From: Alphaproteobacteria bacterium
GTDB lineage: Bacteria > Pseudomonadota > Alphaproteobacteria > Rs-D84
DNA: 9,656 nucleotides
NCBI GenBank assembly: GCA_017383325.1
Contig: JAFNYG010000053.1
Coordinates: 1-9,656 of the forward strand
Direction: 5' to 3'
Shown: one piece after another, positions 7,289-9,656 of the stretch
How the letters are laid out: every line of letters starts with the position of its first letter
Position numbering within the stretch: position 1 is the first letter of the stretch
Program-made: the position numbers and the translations under genes
The notes under the pieces: model-generated
Told to the model about the DNA's origin: nothing
Databases searched by the model: none
The model's input: only the letters and a program-made list of their open reading frames with translations

Positions 7289-8950
7289 ATGTTAATTGGA
7301 CTGCAAATATCAAATATAGTATTGATTGAAAAACTGGCCCTTGAATTTGGGCGTGGCCTGAACGTATTAACCGGGGAAACCGGCGCAGGGAAAAGTATTT
7401 TGTTAGATGCTTTGTCCCTGGCGTTGGGGGCACGTTCTGATACTGGCCTGATACGACATGGTTGTGCCATGGCTTCTGTTGTGGCTGAATTTGATTGCGC
7501 CCCGGACATCGTCACAGACATATTGTCCGAATATGATATCGATTGTTCGGACGGCCTTATATTGCGTCGCACACTGGGCACAGACGGTAAAAGCAAGGCC
7601 TGGATAAACGACATCCCTGTATCTGTAAAGACCTTAAAAACAATAGGGGACACTTTGGTCGAAGTTCACGGCCAATTCGCCAACCATACATTGTTAAATC
7701 AATCTATGCATCGTTCGACGTTGGATTTGTTCGCGACGAATAACGTGTCTGGATACGACAAATTATTATCAAATGTAAAAAATGCATATTCTGCATATCG
7801 CGATGCTGAAAGACGTTTAAATGAATTGCAAGACATCTTGTCGCGCAGCGAATCTGACCGCGAATTTTTGGAACACAACATTGCCGAATTGGAACGGTTG
7901 GCGCCACAACCCGGCGAAGAAGCGGAACTGGCTGCGCGTCGTGCGAATCTGATGAACGCAGAAAAGAATGCTGCGATTTTAGCCGAAGCGCTTGAGGCTC
8001 TGGCCCCGCGCGGCAACTCTTTGGACGCCCAACTGTTTAATGTCGCGCATATTCTGCAACGCATTCGTGGTGACGAAAATCCATATTCAGAACAAATCGA
8101 TCGTTTGTACAGTTTGGCCGATGGTATCGCAGAAATAACGCAAAGTTTAACGCCTGAGATTGCCGACACAGAAAACATGGACGCCATAGAAGAACGCTTG
8201 TTTGCAATTCGTGCTGCTGCGCGCAAACATCGCGTTTCTGCCGATGATTTATCAAACGTTCTGGACGAAATGACCCGGCAATTAAATGCCATCGATAATT
8301 CTGACGCAGAATTAAAAAAGATGTCCACCATTGTCGATGCATGTCGCAAAGATTTTCTTGGTGCGGCAAATGCATTGTCCGACGCGCGACGTAATGCCGC
8401 GGACGATTTGCGGCTAAGGCTGCTGTCTGAATTGCCTGATTTAAAATTGGGGTCGGCTGATTTTTGTGTTGAACTGACCGACTGTGCGCCGTGTGCTCAC
8501 GGCACAAACGACGTTACATTTATGATAAAAACAAACCCAGGCGCACCATTTGCGCCACTGCACCGTGCGGCGTCTGGTGGGGAATTGGCACGTTTGATGT
8601 TGGCCATGCGCGTTGTTTTGGCGGGTAAAAACGACATGCATACATTTGTTTTTGACGAAGTTGACACAGGCATCAGTGGCGCCACCGCCGCCGCGGTTGG
8701 TGCGCGTTTAAATCGATTGGCTGCATCTAATCAGGCATTGGTAATTACGCATTCAGCCCAGGTTGCAGGTTTCGCCAATAAACATTTCAAGATTTCAAAA
8801 AGCGTCACAGACAATATAACAAAAACTTCGGTCTGTGAAATAACTGGCACCGATCGCATAAACGAGGTTGCGCGTATAATCAGTGGCGCAGAAATAACAG
8901 ATGAATCCATCACAATGGCAAAAACATTAATTATAAACCAGTTATCGTGA
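7289..8950 (+). CDS. recN: DNA repair protein RecN
   Basis: This is an SMC-like ATPase that gathers at double-strand breaks and helps hold or align broken ends during recombination. The 553-residue length is typical. The N-terminal ATPase half carries Walker A GETGAGKS at 29-36 and the RecN-typical VEVHGQ segment at 124-129. A shorter coiled coil covers about 155-370 and is broken near 205-300. The C-terminal half has the ABC signature ASGGELARLM at 428-437, Walker B TFVFDEVDTGISG at 452-464 and the histidine switch ITHSAQVA at 486-493. All key residues are intact. The ATG at 7289 sits seven bases after the nuclease ORF, has no Shine-Dalgarno, and starts the conserved MLIGLQISNIVLIEKL. It is probably cotranscribed with addA and also served by its own promoter. 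I found no LexA-type box, although recN is SOS-controlled in many bacteria. Confidence 0.97.
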   Translation: MLIGLQISNIVLIEKLALEFGRGLNVLTGETGAGKSILLDALSLALGARSDTGLIRHGCAMASVVAEFDCAPDIVTDILSEYDIDCSDGLILRRTLGTDGKSKAWINDIPVSVKTLKTIGDTLVEVHGQFANHTLLNQSMHRSTLDLFATNNVSGYDKLLSNVKNAYSAYRDAERRLNELQDILSRSESDREFLEHNIAELERLAPQPGEEAELAARRANLMNAEKNAAILAEALEALAPRGNSLDAQLFNVAHILQRIRGDENPYSEQIDRLYSLADGIAEITQSLTPEIADTENMDAIEERLFAIRAAARKHRVSADDLSNVLDEMTRQLNAIDNSDAELKKMSTIVDACRKDFLGAANALSDARRNAADDLRLRLLSELPDLKLGSADFCVELTDCAPCAHGTNDVTFMIKTNPGAPFAPLHRAASGGELARLMLAMRVVLAGKNDMHTFVFDEVDTGISGATAAAVGARLNRLAASNQALVITHSAQVAGFANKHFKISKSVTDNITKTSVCEITGTDRINEVARIISGAEITDESITMAKTLIINQLS

Positions 8951-9656
8951 CGCATTCTGTCGGAAAAAATCCAGTATATCATTTTGCGCATTTTCCCAAT
9001 TTATATCGAACAGCAAATCATGTTTAACGTTCGTATATATAATCAGCGTCAATTTGCGTAAATCTGATGTTTTATATGCATTATACAAATTGCGTCCCAG
9101 TTTACCCTTTTGTGCGGCAACGTCATCCCCATTGCTTATCACCAACAACGAAGTCTCGTTTACTTTATTACAATCAGATTGCAGCATATTTTTAAACAAC
9201 GAATAATAAAATCCGTTTGAAAAGCATTTATGGCGATGTTGCATTATTTGGTGTTTAACATCTTCATGGCCATTATATTTTGTTTTATATGGCCCTGAAA
9301 TTATCCCAGGCACCGGCATCCATGCTTCAATAAGTTTTGCATCCGACCTGGCGCCACGCAAACACTTGCCCGCCCACGCGACATATTTTGCAATCATCAA
9401 AGCGCCGCGTGAATATCGTGCGCGCCCCGTCACGCATACCCCAGCAGAATACATCTTGGTCTGTGCCAGCATTTTTCGCGCAATAAAACCACCATATCCA
9501 TATCCGAACAGATACACAGGCAACCTATATTTTGTTTTCAGGTATTTTAATATCTCTAATTCATCCAAGACGGTATCGTTAAAAACATCTTTATGTTTGT
9601 ATGTGCCGTCTTCTATTTTTGCTGTTCGACCATGTCCGCGATGATCGTCACCACAG
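8942..9656 (-). CDS. Alpha/beta hydrolase (lysophospholipase-like), 5' partial, nucleophile Ser replaced by Gly
   Basis: The reading frame is open to the window edge, so the N-terminus is missing and 237 codons are visible; a TTG at 9566-9568 is internal, not the start. The first residues include DHRGHGRT (visible 4-11), a hallmark of monoacylglycerol lipase and lysophospholipase-like hydrolases (Hydrolase_4 type). The nucleophile elbow, normally GHSMG, reads FGYGYGG (50-56), putting Gly53 where the catalytic serine belongs. The end of the chain still fits the family well: VISNGDDV contains the acid (D178) and NVKHDLL the histidine (H212). So the fold appears conserved while serine hydrolase activity is doubtful. 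The segment between (about 80-165) should be the lid over the active site. It is convergent with recN, sharing nine bases tail to tail, with no terminator between. Substrate unknown. Confidence 0.85.
   Translation of the reverse strand, partial: CGDDHRGHGRTAKIEDGTYKHKDVFNDTVLDELEILKYLKTKYRLPVYLFGYGYGGFIARKMLAQTKMYSAGVCVTGRARYSRGALMIAKYVAWAGKCLRGARSDAKLIEAWMPVPGIISGPYKTKYNGHEDVKHQIMQHRHKCFSNGFYYSLFKNMLQSDCNKVNETSLLVISNGDDVAAQKGKLGRNLYNAYKTSDLRKLTLIIYTNVKHDLLFDINWENAQNDILDFFRQNASR

Noticed and set aside
7699..8349. Long minus-strand ORF (216 codons) inside recN
   Set aside because: It is antisense to a complete, well-conserved recN and its product is Ser/Ala/Arg-rich without motifs, as expected of a codon-bias shadow.
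9566..9568. TTG as the start of the hydrolase
   Set aside because: The frame stays open to the window edge and contains the conserved DHRGHG motif upstream of this codon.

Overview
This window reads as ordinary chromosome from an alphaproteobacterium of moderate to low GC content. The strongest taxonomic signal is the tmRNA gene at about 1575-1914. It is circularly permuted: an upstream piece ending in CCA, a short spacer, then a downstream piece that begins GGGGCTGA and carries the tag reading frame. This two-piece layout is the usual form in Alphaproteobacteria, although it also occurs in some cyanobacteria and betaproteobacteria. An AddA-type (rather than RecB-type) recombination helicase agrees with that placement. 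I cannot name a genus. No mobile element, CRISPR array, tRNA or rRNA gene was seen.

Layout. (1) 10-1504, minus strand: obgE, a ribosome-assembly GTPase, followed by an overlapping unrecognised 163-residue ORF. (2) 1505-1914: a compact divergent promoter region and the permuted tmRNA gene ssrA. Its predicted tag is (A)ANDNVRLAMAA. (3) 1956-2183, plus strand: a 75-residue protein with two predicted membrane helices, ending in a perfectly palindromic bidirectional terminator. (4) 2207-4132, minus strand: a 641-residue single-pass membrane-anchored coiled-coil protein of unknown function. (5) 4221-8950, plus strand: a double-strand-break repair cluster of the AddA helicase part, a separate small ORF that is the AddA nuclease part, and recN. 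(6) 8942-9656, minus strand: the C-terminal part of an alpha/beta hydrolase that runs off the window. Its last 9 bases overlap the end of recN, tail to tail.

How the genes work together. The plus-strand trio is the only clear functional unit. AddA helicase and nuclease (with AddB, not in the window) resect double-strand ends for RecA, and RecN is an SMC-like protein acting early in the same process. ObgE and tmRNA both serve translation quality, but they are divergently transcribed and need not be co-regulated.

No wholly new system is evident. The best leads are the split of AddA into two overlapping reading frames with a good ribosome-binding site before the second, a hydrolase whose catalytic serine position is glycine while the other triad residues remain, the uncommon tmRNA tag, and a probable leaderless start for recN. 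All gene assignments come from reading motifs by eye; no database search was run.
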